Shown: positions 8,827 to 17,550, numbered from the stretch's first letter. The stretch: 50,592 bases of DNA from Acidobacteriota bacterium (GCA_022340545.1 JAJDNV010000014.1:1-50592), one strand, 5' to 3'. Notes: generated by a model not told the origin, from the sequence alone. Program-made: numbers and translations.

Positions 8827-8849
8827 GAAGGCGGCGCATCGTGTAGACT
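8823..8849 (+). promoter_or_regulatory. Candidate promoter for the tandem zinc-finger gene
   Basis: A -35-like TTGAGA (8823-8828) and a -10-like TAGACT (8844-8849) are separated by 15 bases (16 if CTTGAG is used). The -10 lies 22 bases upstream of the GTG start at 8872. The same TAGACT hexamer occurs upstream of other genes here (21062, 40239, 42475). Confidence 0.4.
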
Positions 8850-8871
8850 CCGGGCGGGAGCGAGCCGAATC

Positions 8872-9294
8872 GTGGCCCAGACCTGCCTCGCGTGCGAAAA
8901 GGGCGTGCCCAAGCGGGGGCGGCGGCGGTGCCCCTTGTGCGGCCGGGTCTTCCGCTCCGGCTGGGATGGCATCGTCGCCCACTGGCGGGCGCGCCACGGC
9001 TCGGTGATGCCCTACGCGCGTTTCTGGTCGTCGCTGTGCCGTGCGCACCGGGCTGGGCGTCCACTCGAGTGCCCGTCGTGCCGCAAGGGCATCCCCCGCA
9101 GCCGCAGATGGCCCCGGCAGTGCCCGGAGTGCGCACAGGTCTTCCGCGGGCGCGGGTGGTCCGGCATCGAGTCGCACTGGCGGGCCGAGCACCCGGACGT
9201 GATGGCCTACGAGGACTTCCTCGCTGCGCTGTGCCCCGCCCACCGTGGCGGCGGCAAGCCGGGGATCGACTACCTGCCCCTCGGCGAGCGGTAG
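8872..9294 (+). CDS. Two-repeat C2H2/C2CH-like zinc-finger protein
   Basis: A 140-residue protein made of two tandem copies of a roughly 58-residue unit (about 5-62 and 66-124). Each unit reads C-x2-C-x-K-G-(V/I)-P, then C-P-x-C-x-x-V-F, then W-x-G-I-x2-H-W-R-x2-H, then V-M-x-Y-x2-F and L-C-x2-H. That gives several Cys pairs and His residues suited to bind zinc in each unit. The HWRxxH helix with the preceding CPxC resembles a C2H2 finger, so nucleic-acid binding is plausible. The GTG start has a GGGAG-like site (8856-8860) and a candidate promoter upstream. I do not recognise a named family. Confidence 0.75.
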   Translation: MAQTCLACEKGVPKRGRRRCPLCGRVFRSGWDGIVAHWRARHGSVMPYARFWSSLCRAHRAGRPLECPSCRKGIPRSRRWPRQCPECAQVFRGRGWSGIESHWRAEHPDVMAYEDFLAALCPAHRGGGKPGIDYLPLGER

Positions 9295-9334
9295 CGCTCG
9301 GACTGCCGCTCTCCGGAGAGTTCTCCATCACCCT

Positions 9335-11500
9335 TCACGGGGCGGAGGACTCCTTCCCCGGAAGTGCTCGGCCAAGGCCGGCGACAAGCGCCGCGTTGCG
9401 CGAGAGCGCGCGCTCGAGGATGGCCAGCTGGCGGGCGGCGCGGTCCCAGTCGCTCGCCTCCGCCGCCTCCGTGACGCCCGGCAGCTCGAGGTGCGCGTAC
9501 GTGAAGCGCGCCGCGTAGAGCGTGTGCCGGAACCACGGTCGGCCGGGCAGCCCCTCGGGATCGAGCCAGTTCCGCTCCACCTCGACGATGCCGCGGTTCG
9601 CGCGCGCCGCGACCTCGGGGGTGACGCCGCCCGAGTCGAGCGCGCGCCGAGCGGCGTCCTTCAGACTCTCGCCCGCCGCCTCCAGGGCGTCGATGCGGCT
9701 CTTCAGGCCTGCCAGGTCGAGCCGGCCCTTCTCCGTGGCCATCTCGAGGTCGTCGACGAACGCGCGCAGGTACCGCGCCTGCGCCGCGAAGTCGAAGGGC
9801 AGCAGGTCCGCGTTGGCGAGCCGCAGCGCGAGCGTGCCCCAGATCTGCGCGAGGAGCACGTGGTAGCGGTAGCCGGGGTCGCCGAAGTGGTTCATCCAGT
9901 AGAAGCCGTCGTAGACGGAGTGGTAGACGCCGTACGGCCCGTCGAACGACAGGTTCACGGTGGGGACCCCGAGGTGATTGAGGAACACGGTGTGGTCGGA
10001 GCCGCTCCCGATACGGACGTCCACGAGGTCCGCGTCCGGGACGGGGCCCGTCTCGCCCGCCTTCTCGCGCTCACGCGCTCGTAGTGCCCGGAGCGCATCC
10101 ACGAGCGGTCGCCGGGTGGCCGGGTCCTCGAAGTCGCGAGCCACCTCGATCAGCAGCGGCGCGAGTGAACCGATCGCCTGGGGCTGGAAGTCGGGGCCGG
10201 CCGCCGACGAGTCGACGTTGAGGTAGGCCACCGCCTTCGCCTTTAGCTCGGGGGCGAAGTGCTCGCCCCATTCGGTCGAGCCCGTGAGGCCCACTTCCTC
10301 GCCGTCCCACGAGCCGAAGACGAGCGTCCGCCGGGGTCGGATCCCGCGCTTCGCGAGCTCGCCGAAGGCCCGGGTCAGCTCCATCATCGAAGCGGTACCG
10401 CTCGAGGGATCGACTCCCCCGAACTCCCAGGCGTCGCGATGGTTGCCGAGGACGATCCACTCGTCGGGCAGCTCGGATCCGCGGATCCGTCCCTCGACCA
10501 CGAGGTTGGGGCCGACGCTGTTGTCCATGTCGACCTTCATGCGGACGCGGACCCGCTCGCCCCCGAGCCGGTATTCGATCGGGAGCCCGCCCTGCCACTC
10601 CTTCGGCGCCACCGGCCCGTCCATGTTCTCGAGGAGCGGTTTTGCGTCCTTCCACGAGAGAGGAAGTCCGGCGATCCGGGGCAGCGACCGCGCCTCCTCG
10701 AGCCGGACCCGGGGGGCACCGGGTAGGGAGGGCCAGCCCGGTGTCAGTGGATCACCGGGCACGATGAAGTCGTACGTAATGGCCCCGCGCTGGATGTGGC
10801 TCTCCGGGCCCCACGGCCCGTCCGGAAACACCGGCCCCTGCGTGAAGCCGTCCTCCGCGGGGTCGGAGTAGATGAGGATACCGGCCGCCCCCTCGCGCTC
10901 GGCCGTGAGGGCCTTGAAGCCTCGGTAGCTGTAGGGGTTCGAGTAGCGGACGAGGACGATCTTCCCCCGGACGTCGATCCCCTGCGAGCGCAGGTGCGCG
11001 TAGTCTTCGGGGTTCCCGGCGTGGGCGTAGACGACGGGGGCCTCCACCTCGGCCGAAGCGGACAGGCCGAGGTAGCCGGGACTGACGCGCGGGTTCTTCG
11101 TGTCGGGGTCGACGTCGTAGGGCGCCTCCCGCAGGCTCGCCTCGTAGCGGACGGGGGCGACCATCACCAGCGACACCTCGCGCGGGGCGGTGTTGAGAAC
11201 GTCGTAGCGGTGGATCGTCACGTCCTCCAGGCCCTGCTTCGTCCACTCCTCGGCGATGAAGTGGGCGAGCGTGTTGTTCTCCTCGGAGCCCGCGGGATGG
11301 GGCTCGGCGGTGAAGCGGCGGTGCCAGTCTCGTGTCCTTTCGGCCGACGGGAGGGATCGAAGTGCGACCTCCGCCTCGCGCTCGCCTGCCACCGCGCCCG
11401 GAGCGAAGCCCGCCAGCTCGTCCCCCGGAAGGGCCGCCGCCCCCGAGGAGACGAGAGTGGCGAAGACGACCACGAAGAAGACACGGTACACGGGACTCAT
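9335..11500 (-). CDS. M28B peptidase, glutamate carboxypeptidase II/NAALADase-like
   Basis: Secreted zinc exopeptidase of 721 residues. A signal peptide is visible (hydrophobic 6-22, then SSGAAALPG). A protease-associated (PA) domain lies at about 150-260. The M28 domain carries the two-zinc ligands of the GCPII type: H354 (GNHRDAW), D364 (GGVDPSSGT), catalytic/ligand pair E401-E402 (WDGEEVGL), D430 (NVDSS) and H527 (YHSVYD). A transferrin-receptor-like dimerisation domain fills the C-terminus. AGGAGA precedes the start. It follows the aminotransferase gene by 85 bases on the same strand, so it could be the last gene of the catabolic operon, releasing amino acids from peptides. Cotranscription is unproven. 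Confidence 0.93.
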   Translation of the reverse strand: MSPVYRVFFVVVFATLVSSGAAALPGDELAGFAPGAVAGEREAEVALRSLPSAERTRDWHRRFTAEPHPAGSEENNTLAHFIAEEWTKQGLEDVTIHRYDVLNTAPREVSLVMVAPVRYEASLREAPYDVDPDTKNPRVSPGYLGLSASAEVEAPVVYAHAGNPEDYAHLRSQGIDVRGKIVLVRYSNPYSYRGFKALTAEREGAAGILIYSDPAEDGFTQGPVFPDGPWGPESHIQRGAITYDFIVPGDPLTPGWPSLPGAPRVRLEEARSLPRIAGLPLSWKDAKPLLENMDGPVAPKEWQGGLPIEYRLGGERVRVRMKVDMDNSVGPNLVVEGRIRGSELPDEWIVLGNHRDAWEFGGVDPSSGTASMMELTRAFGELAKRGIRPRRTLVFGSWDGEEVGLTGSTEWGEHFAPELKAKAVAYLNVDSSAAGPDFQPQAIGSLAPLLIEVARDFEDPATRRPLVDALRALRAREREKAGETGPVPDADLVDVRIGSGSDHTVFLNHLGVPTVNLSFDGPYGVYHSVYDGFYWMNHFGDPGYRYHVLLAQIWGTLALRLANADLLPFDFAAQARYLRAFVDDLEMATEKGRLDLAGLKSRIDALEAAGESLKDAARRALDSGGVTPEVAARANRGIVEVERNWLDPEGLPGRPWFRHTLYAARFTYAHLELPGVTEAAEASDWDRAARQLAILERALSRNAALVAGLGRALPGKESSAP

Positions 11501-11585
11501 GGGCTTGTTCTCCTCTCTCTTCGCTCCAACGTGACACTGGGCGCGATCCGCCGCCGCTCCAGCTCCGCCATCCCCGGGGCCCCCT

Positions 11586-12926
11586 TCACCGCCTGCTCCA
11601 TGAGGTGCCGTCCCTCGCCTCGACCAGGCTCGGCTCGAGGATCGACACCGCCTCGTCCACGTCGGCCCTTGTGACCAGGAGAGGCGGCATGAAGCGGACC
11701 GTGCTGGCGCCGCAGGACAGCAGGATGAGGCCGTTGTGGAAGGCGCGGTGCAGGACGATGTCCGCCAGCTCGCGGAAGGGCTCGCGCGAGCTGCGATCCC
11801 GGACGAGCTCCATGCCGATCATGAGGCCCCGGCCCCGGACCTCGCCAATCACGTCGTGGCGCGCCTGCAGATCCTTCAGCCGATCCATGAAGTAGGCCCC
11901 CACCGTCGCGGCGTTTGCCGCGTACTCGCGCTCGACGAGGTCGAGGGTGGCGAGGGCGGCGGCGCAACACACCGGGTTGCCCCCGTAGGTGTTGCCGTGG
12001 GCGCCGCGTGTCCACCTCTCCATGAGCCGCTTCTTCGCGACGACTGCCCCGATCGGGAGCCCCGACCCGAGGCCCTTGGCCAGGGTCATGATGTCGGGGG
12101 CCACGCCCCAGTGCTGGCTCGCGAACATCTTCCCCGTGCGTCCCACCCCCGATTGGACCTCGTCGAAGATCAAGAGGATCCCGTGCCGGTCGCACAGCTC
12201 GCGAAGCCCCTGGAGGAAGCCGGCGGGCGGTACGATGTAGCCGCCCTCGCCCTGGATCGGCTCGACCAGGACCGCCGCGACCTCGCTCGGTGGCACCGCA
12301 CCCGCGAAGAGCACGTGCTCGATGTAGTCGAGCACCGCCTTCCCCTCGTCCTCCCCCGCGAAGAGCGGCCGGTAGGGATTGGGGTAGGGGACGTGGGTGA
12401 CGCCGGGCATGGTGGGGAAGGAGCCCTTCTGCTGCGTGTGCTTGCTTGAGGTGAAGGAGAGCGAGCCCATCGTCCGTCCGTGGAAGCCCCCGAGGAACCC
12501 GAGGAAGCGCGGGCGCCCGCTGACGAAGCGAGCGAGCTTCAGCGCCCCCTCGACGCTCTCCGTGCCCGACTGCGCGAGGAAGACCATGGCCGGCTCCCCC
12601 GTCGGCGCGAGCTCGGCCAGCCGCTCCGAGAGACGGACCTGGCCCTCGTGCCAGTAGTCGGAGCTGATGTGCAGGAAGCGCTCGGCGGCGTCCTTCACCG
12701 CCTGGACCACCTCCGGGTGGGCGTGGCCGGTGCCGCACACCGCGATGCCGGCCGCGAAGTCGAGGAAGCGATTCCCGTCCACGTCCCACACCTCGGCCCC
12801 GCGGCCGTGGGACATCACGAACGGGTAGTCGCGCGGGTAGGCCGGTGAGCTGACGGGCTTGTCCCGCTCGAGGAGCGCCCGGGCATTCGGGCCCGGCAGC
12901 TCGGTCTGGATGTGGGGGCTCTTCAT
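11586..12926 (-). CDS. Class III aminotransferase, GabT/ornithine-aminotransferase-like (AT-B)
   Basis: Pyridoxal-phosphate omega-aminotransferase of 446 residues, start ATG 12926 preceded by AAGGAG at normal spacing. Family signatures are complete: SGTESVEGALKLAR (120-134), EPIQGEGGYIVPP (222-234), D255 in FDEVQSG, and the Schiff-base lysine K284 in TLAKGLGSGLP. The EPIQGEGG form is typical of enzymes acting on terminal (omega) amino groups such as 4-aminobutyrate, ornithine or lysine, giving a semialdehyde. It starts 13 bases after catJ in the five-gene operon. Proposed role here: remove the omega-amino group of a diamino acid, feeding the neighbouring P5CDH-like enzyme. Family is certain; substrate is inferred. 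Confidence 0.93.
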   Translation of the reverse strand: MKSPHIQTELPGPNARALLERDKPVSSPAYPRDYPFVMSHGRGAEVWDVDGNRFLDFAAGIAVCGTGHAHPEVVQAVKDAAERFLHISSDYWHEGQVRLSERLAELAPTGEPAMVFLAQSGTESVEGALKLARFVSGRPRFLGFLGGFHGRTMGSLSFTSSKHTQQKGSFPTMPGVTHVPYPNPYRPLFAGEDEGKAVLDYIEHVLFAGAVPPSEVAAVLVEPIQGEGGYIVPPAGFLQGLRELCDRHGILLIFDEVQSGVGRTGKMFASQHWGVAPDIMTLAKGLGSGLPIGAVVAKKRLMERWTRGAHGNTYGGNPVCCAAALATLDLVEREYAANAATVGAYFMDRLKDLQARHDVIGEVRGRGLMIGMELVRDRSSREPFRELADIVLHRAFHNGLILLSCGASTVRFMPPLLVTRADVDEAVSILEPSLVEARDGTSWSRR

Positions 12927-12939
12927 GGATGACGCTCCT

Positions 12940-13734
12940 TCATACCGGCAGGGGAGCCGGTCGGCTATGCGCGCGGCGCGTGCGTTCGTGCAAGTCGCGG
13001 AGGATGTGCAGCTCTTCGTCGGTGGGCGGGGCGACGACGTCAACCGAGTCGGCCGTCCTCAGGGGCCAGCCGGTGGCGCGCCGGATCTCGTCCACCTCGA
13101 CGTTCTCGTAGCGGGCGGCGAGCACCAGCTCCTCGGAGTCCGGCTCGGGCCTCAGCAGGCCGAGGTCCGTGATCACCACCCGGGGGCCGGCGCCGGGCGC
13201 TCCCGCACGCGACCGGCCCCCGTGCCCCTCGAAGAAGCCGGCGCTCGTGACGAAGTCGAGCTTCGGGACGAACGAGCGGGGCGACTGCTTGAGCACCACG
13301 AAGGTCCGCTTCGCGTGCGTGGCGATCTCGGGCGCGCCGCCCGCCCCCGGCAGGCGCGTCCTCGGTCGGGAGTAGTCGCCGATGACCGTGGAGTTGAGGT
13401 TGCCGAAGCGGTCCATCTGCGCCGCACCCAGGAACCCGACGTCGATGCGCCCGCCCTGGAGCCAGTAGGCGAAGACCTCGGGCAGGGACACGATCACGGT
13501 CGCGGTTTCGGCCAGCTCGCCGTCACCAATCGAGAGAGGCAGAACGTCGGGCCGCACCCCGATCGTTCCCGACTCGTAGACGAGCACGATGTCGGGAGCG
13601 TGGGTGTGGCGGGCCAGGTTGGCCGCCGCCGATGGCAGGCCGATGCCCACGAAGCAGACGCAGCCGTCCCACAGCAGACGGGCGGCGGCCACGGTCATCA
13701 TCTCGTCGGGCGTCCAGGGTCGGGTCTCGCTCAC
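12940..13734 (-). CDS. catJ: 3-oxoadipate CoA-transferase, subunit B (CatJ/PcaJ/GctB-like)
   Basis: Beta subunit of a type I CoA-transferase that moves CoA from succinyl-CoA to 3-oxoadipate. GTG start at 13734 overlaps the subunit A stop (GTGA); the longer frame to 13830 is antisense-like. The 264 residues carry the nucleophilic glutamate at E54 in VYESGTIG, the same position as the catalytic Glu of glutaconate CoA-transferase beta. LGAAQMDRFGNLNST is a further family segment. The shape is GctB/CatJ rather than the classical PcaJ. Subunit A's close match to CatI makes 3-oxoadipate the most likely substrate; glutaconate or another beta-ketoacid is possible. Confidence 0.9.
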   Translation of the reverse strand: MSETRPWTPDEMMTVAAARLLWDGCVCFVGIGLPSAAANLARHTHAPDIVLVYESGTIGVRPDVLPLSIGDGELAETATVIVSLPEVFAYWLQGGRIDVGFLGAAQMDRFGNLNSTVIGDYSRPRTRLPGAGGAPEIATHAKRTFVVLKQSPRSFVPKLDFVTSAGFFEGHGGRSRAGAPGAGPRVVITDLGLLRPEPDSEELVLAARYENVEVDEIRRATGWPLRTADSVDVVAPPTDEELHILRDLHERTRRAHSRPAPLPV

Positions 13735-14603
13735 CGCGCCGCCTCCTCCTCGGCCGTGGCCGACCCCGCCTCGAGCGAGCGCAGGAAGTCGGCGTGATCG
13801 ATCGTGCCGAGCACGTGGTGTGCCATCCATCTCGTGAAGGACTCACGGCCCCGCGAGATGCCGTCCCAGACCTGGTAGAAGGCGTTGTCCCGGGGGTAGT
13901 GCCCCTGCGCGTAGGACGGCCATGCCCCGCCCGGCACCCACGAGACCGCGGTCACCACCCAGTGCGGCAGGACGAGTGCGTTCATGGGGGCCCCGAGGTC
14001 CTCGACGATCTCCTCCACGGTGACCAGGAGGATGCGGGCGGCCAGGGCAGCCTCCTTCTGGATGCCGACGATGCCCCGCATCAGCACGTTCCCCCGCCGG
14101 TCCGCCCGCTGCCCATGGAGGATCGTCACGTCGGGCCGCAGCGCGGGGACCGTGGTCAACGTCTCGCCGGTGTAGGGACAGGTCACGAAGCGGATCTCGT
14201 CGTTGACCCGCGGCAGGTCGGTACCGAGGGACCCGCGGAGCATCCCGAACGGGAGGTTCGCGGCGCCCGCGGTGTACGCGGCGGCCATCCCGGCGTGGGC
14301 GTGCTCGCGGATCGTGAGGGGAGCGGGCCAGCCGTTCTCGACCGCGTCCCGGAGCCGGTGGAGCGAGCCGACGCCGGGGTTTCCGCCCCACGAGAACGTG
14401 AGCGCGCGAGCGCAGCCGGCCCCGATCATCTGGTCGTAGACGAGGTCGGGCGTCATCCGCACGAGGTGAAGGTCGCGCCGGCCCTGGCGGACGATCTCGT
14501 GCCCGGCGGCGAAGGGGATGAGGTGCGTGAAGCCCTCGAGGGCCAGCGTCTGGCCGTCACGAACGTACTCGGCGATCGCCTCGCTCAGGCTGAGCTCGGG
14601 CAT
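13731..14603 (-). CDS. catI: 3-oxoadipate CoA-transferase, subunit A (CatI/GctA-like)
   Basis: Alpha subunit, 290 residues. From memory it closely tracks CatI of chlorocatechol-degrading Pseudomonas along its length: LEGFTHLIP near 23-31, LVRMTPDLVYDQMIGAGCAR, FSWGGNPGVGSLHRLRDAVE, RPDVTILHGQRADRRGNVL and TVEEIVEDL-APMNA. Activates 3-oxoadipate to 3-oxoadipyl-CoA for the thiolase encoded across the divergent promoter (pcaF). The start is ATG 14603, three bases after the aldehyde dehydrogenase stop, so the genes are one operon. No aromatic ring-cleavage gene is nearby, so the 3-oxoadipate source must be another route. Confidence 0.92.
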   Translation of the reverse strand: MPELSLSEAIAEYVRDGQTLALEGFTHLIPFAAGHEIVRQGRRDLHLVRMTPDLVYDQMIGAGCARALTFSWGGNPGVGSLHRLRDAVENGWPAPLTIREHAHAGMAAAYTAGAANLPFGMLRGSLGTDLPRVNDEIRFVTCPYTGETLTTVPALRPDVTILHGQRADRRGNVLMRGIVGIQKEAALAARILLVTVEEIVEDLGAPMNALVLPHWVVTAVSWVPGGAWPSYAQGHYPRDNAFYQVWDGISRGRESFTRWMAHHVLGTIDHADFLRSLEAGSATAEEEAAR

Positions 14604-14606
14604 GGC

Positions 14607-16175
14607 TTATTCGACGACGGTCTGCGACTGCTCCCGGAGGTAGAGCGGCAGGTAGTAGACGGACCCGATGGCCTTGCCGGTGGAGCCCGAGCCCTTCCAC
14701 CCACCGAAGGGCTGGTAGCCGGGCCAGGCCCCGGTCGTGGCCCCCTGGGGACGGTTGACGTACGTCACGCCGGCCTCGATGTGGTCGAGGAAGTACCGCG
14801 CGTCCTCGTCGTCCCCGTAGCAGCCGGCGGTCAGGCCGAGTGTCGTGTCGTTGGCGCGGGCCATGCCCTCGCGAAGGTCCTTCACCCGGGCCACCATCAC
14901 GATCGGCTGGAACATCTCCTCCCCGAAGAGCCGATGGTCCGGGGGCGCCTCGGCCACCGTGGGCGCCACGAAGAAGCCGTGGGCGAGATCGCCTTCGGCG
15001 AGGCGCGTTCCTCCCACCAGAATCCGGCCGCCCTGCTCCCGGAGTCGCATGCAGTAGCGCTCGTAGCTCTCGGCCGCGGCCGCGTTGATGACGGGGCCCA
15101 TCCAGTTCTCCCGCACGCAGGGATCGCCCACCCGGATGGCCGCGGTCTTCTCGACCACCTTCGCGACGAGGGCGTTCGCCACGTCTTCCATGACGTACAC
15201 CCGCGACAGGGCGGAGCACTTCTGTCCGGTGAGGCCGTATGCCGAGCGCACGATGCCCGTCGCGGCCCGCTCGAGGTCGGCCCGCGCCGTCACGACGCAG
15301 GGGTTCTTGCCTCCCATCTCGGTGATGCAGGGGCGCGGATACGGGCCGGCCGCCATCTTGCGGTAGAGGCCCATGCCGACCTCGTGGGATCCGGTGAACG
15401 TCAGGCCGGCGAGGTCCGGGTGGCTCGCCAGGGCCTCCCCCACCACCCGACCGGAGCCGGTCACGTAGTTGAAGACCCCAGCCGGCAGCCCCGCGTCGCG
15501 CAGGCACTCGGCGAGGAGGAGACCGGCCCAGGGCGTGTCGGTGGCACCCTTGAAGACGACCGTGTTGCCGGTCACGAGCGCGGCGGCCACCGGTCCCCCG
15601 GCAAGGGCGAGGGGGAAGTTGAAGGGGGTGATGACGCCCCACACCCCGTGGGGCTTCATGATGCTGCGGTTGTGGGAGCGGAACCCGGGAAGCGGGTCGT
15701 CGGGCAGGACGTGGTCGAAGGCCTGGCTCCGCTCCATCTCGGCCGCGTAGCCGGAGAAGAAGTCGGCCGTCTCCTGCGTCTCGCCCAGGGCCTCCATGCG
15801 GTTCTTCCCCACCTCCAGGGCGAGGACAGCCCCGATCGTGAAGACCCGCTCCTCGAGGAGCTGCGCGACGCGCTTCATCAGCCGCACGCGCTCGGCGGTC
15901 GGCGTCGTCCTCCAGCCGTCGAAGGCCTTCTTCGCCGCGACCACCGCGCGGTCGACATCCGCCGCGTCGCCGAGGGCGAAGTGGCCCAGCACCACCCGCT
16001 GGTCGACCGGGCTTCTCTTCTCCCAGGTCCGGGCGGACGCGACGTCCCGCCCGTCCACATGGAAGGTGTGCGTCGCCCCGAACCCCTTCCGCACCTCGCG
16101 GAGCGCCGTCTCGAAGCGCGTGTGCATCTCCTCGGGGGGATCGAACATCGTCGAGTACGTCAGCTTGAAGGTCAT
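14607..16175 (-). CDS. 1-pyrroline-5-carboxylate dehydrogenase-like aldehyde dehydrogenase
   Basis: NAD(P)-dependent aldehyde dehydrogenase of 522 residues, matching the length and layout of stand-alone P5C dehydrogenase (RocA/PruA type), which oxidises glutamate semialdehyde. Catalytic residues are E286 (ITEMGGKNP) and C320 (GLTGQKCSALSR); the TPFNFPLA segment (183-190) belongs to the cofactor site. ATG at 16175 overlaps the preceding aminotransferase stop (ATGA), so translation is coupled. In context it may act on the semialdehyde made by AT-B. A 3-amino-6-oxo acid would cyclise to a five-membered pyrroline like P5C, so a P5CDH relative is a chemically sensible choice. Plain P5C oxidation in proline/ornithine catabolism is the main alternative. 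Confidence 0.92.
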   Translation of the reverse strand: MTFKLTYSTMFDPPEEMHTRFETALREVRKGFGATHTFHVDGRDVASARTWEKRSPVDQRVVLGHFALGDAADVDRAVVAAKKAFDGWRTTPTAERVRLMKRVAQLLEERVFTIGAVLALEVGKNRMEALGETQETADFFSGYAAEMERSQAFDHVLPDDPLPGFRSHNRSIMKPHGVWGVITPFNFPLALAGGPVAAALVTGNTVVFKGATDTPWAGLLLAECLRDAGLPAGVFNYVTGSGRVVGEALASHPDLAGLTFTGSHEVGMGLYRKMAAGPYPRPCITEMGGKNPCVVTARADLERAATGIVRSAYGLTGQKCSALSRVYVMEDVANALVAKVVEKTAAIRVGDPCVRENWMGPVINAAAAESYERYCMRLREQGGRILVGGTRLAEGDLAHGFFVAPTVAEAPPDHRLFGEEMFQPIVMVARVKDLREGMARANDTTLGLTAGCYGDDEDARYFLDHIEAGVTYVNRPQGATTGAWPGYQPFGGWKGSGSTGKAIGSVYYLPLYLREQSQTVVE

Positions 16176-17485
16176 GACCAGGACAGCTCCATGAGCAGGC
16201 GCTCCATCAGGCCGAGCGCGTCCGTGAGATCCGCCTCCCCGATCACGAGGGGAGGCGCGAGGATGACGAGGTTACCCTGCACGGCGAAGGAGACCCCCGC
16301 CTCCCGGCCTCTCTCCACGAAGGCCCGGAGCGCGGGGTGGACCTGCGGCCAGGCCGCGACCGGCTCCCGCGTCGTCCGGTCCTTCACGAGCTCCACCACC
16401 GCGAAGAGCCCGTGTCCGCCGCGCACGTCGCCGATCGCGGGCACGCGCTCCTGGACCTCCCGGAGCATCGCCAGCATCCGGGCGCCCAGGATCCGCGACC
16501 GCTCGATGAGGCCCTCGTCCTCGTAGGCCCGAAGTGCCGCCACCCCGGCCGCGCAGGCCAGCGGGTGCCCGCAGTAGGTGAGGCCGGTGGGCAGCATCTC
16601 GCCCTCGAGGTGGGCCGCGACCTTCCGCGACAGGACCACTGCTCCGAGGGGGACGTGGGCGCCGGTGAGTCCCTTGGCCAGCGTCATGATGTCGGGGCGC
16701 CCGGCCTCGCCGTGGCGCTGCCACGCGAACCACTCACCGCAGCGTCCGAAGGCGCTCATCACCTCATCGGCGATCAGGAGGACGCCGCGGCGCCGCGTCT
16801 CCTCCCGCAGGAGGGTCCAGTAGCGGTCCGGCGGGACGATCCCGTTTGTGCCGGCGTTCGGCTCCATCAAGACGGCGGCCACCTCGTCAGCCCCCCGCGC
16901 GTCGATCGCCTCCCCGACGCTGCGGGCGGCGCGCTCTGCGCATTCCTCCTCCGATGCCGACCCGAAGGGGCAGCGGTAGGCGTACGGAGACGGCACGTGG
17001 GCCGCCCGCCACTCGGCGGCGTCGATGAGGTGCTGCGTGCGGGCGTCCCGGGAGAACGCCATCGTCGCGTAGCTCGCGCCGTGGTAGGAACGGTCCCGCC
17101 CCACGACCCACCCCCGGGGCTTTCGGCGGGCCTGGCGAGCGAACTTCACCGCGTGCTCGTTCGCGTCCGCCCCCCCGAGGGTGAAGAATACCCGCCCCCC
17201 GGTGAAGCCCGACTTCTCGAGGAGCTGCTCGGCGAGACGCGCCCGCGGCTCGGCGCCCCAGGCCGCAGTGACGAAGCACAGCTTCTCGGCCTGGTCCCGG
17301 ATCGCCCGCACGACCGCCGGGTGCTGGTGGCCGAGGGTCGTGCACTCGGCCAGGCTGCTCATGTCGAGGTAGCGGCGTCCGTTCTCGTCGTGGAAGAAGG
17401 CGCCCGTGCCCCCCGTGACCGTGGGGGCGTCCCACTCCGCCTGGACGCACCAGCTGTGGAGGACGTCGCGCCTCTCGGAGGTCAT
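16172..17485 (-). CDS. Class III aminotransferase, taurine/beta-alanine-type (AT-A)
   Basis: Pyridoxal-phosphate aminotransferase of 437 residues, first gene of the minus-strand operon. The ATG at 17485 is chosen because the frame's earlier start (17593) lies upstream of the predicted promoter. D240 (IADEVMSAFGR) and the Schiff-base lysine K271 (TLAKGLTG) are present. MEPNAGTNGIVPP (208-219), with its GTNG, and the N-terminal W-x-VQ resemble taurine:pyruvate and beta-alanine:pyruvate aminotransferases rather than GabT. That fits removal of a beta-amino group (for example from 3-aminoadipate to give 3-oxoadipate). The assignment to beta-amino acids is inferred from motif resemblance and operon content. 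Confidence 0.92.
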   Translation of the reverse strand: MTSERRDVLHSWCVQAEWDAPTVTGGTGAFFHDENGRRYLDMSSLAECTTLGHQHPAVVRAIRDQAEKLCFVTAAWGAEPRARLAEQLLEKSGFTGGRVFFTLGGADANEHAVKFARQARRKPRGWVVGRDRSYHGASYATMAFSRDARTQHLIDAAEWRAAHVPSPYAYRCPFGSASEEECAERAARSVGEAIDARGADEVAAVLMEPNAGTNGIVPPDRYWTLLREETRRRGVLLIADEVMSAFGRCGEWFAWQRHGEAGRPDIMTLAKGLTGAHVPLGAVVLSRKVAAHLEGEMLPTGLTYCGHPLACAAGVAALRAYEDEGLIERSRILGARMLAMLREVQERVPAIGDVRGGHGLFAVVELVKDRTTREPVAAWPQVHPALRAFVERGREAGVSFAVQGNLVILAPPLVIGEADLTDALGLMERLLMELSWS

Positions 17486-17500
17486 TTCACGCGTCGGCTC

Positions 17501-17539
17501 CGAACGTTCGCTATACGAACATTGATTCGTGCTGCGAAC
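17501..17539. promoter_or_regulatory. CGAA/TTCG operator array between divergent operons
   Basis: Repeated half-sites: the perfect palindrome CGAACGTTCG (17501-17510), ACGAA-N6-TTCGT (17515-17530) and TTCG-N5-CGAA (17526-17538). Half-sites recur every 9-10 bases, one helical turn. This is a likely binding region for the IclR-family protein encoded next door; members of the PcaR/PobR group bind GTTCG-type palindromes. The third palindrome lies in the spacer of the plus promoter and at the expected transcription start of the minus promoter, so binding would affect both. Confidence 0.65.
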
Positions 17540-17550
17540 GCAATTACAAT
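17522..17550 (+). promoter_or_regulatory. Promoter for the iclR-pcaF-permease operon
   Basis: -35 TTGATT (17522-17527), a 17-base spacer and -10 TACAAT (17545-17550). Predicted start of transcription is near 17557, giving a leader of about 35 bases to the ATG at 17592. It overlaps the opposing promoter, whose -10 occupies 17543-17548. Confidence 0.6.

Noticed and set aside
9309-9320. Perfect palindrome CTCTCCGGAGAG between convergent genes
   Set aside because: No loop and no T-tract; short enough to occur by chance in GC-rich DNA.
13632-16526. 964-residue plus-strand open frame over the CoA-transferase/aldehyde dehydrogenase genes
   Set aside because: Its translation is low-complexity Gly/Arg/Val with no domain; the minus-strand genes have complete catalytic motifs. 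High GC leaves long stop-free antisense frames.
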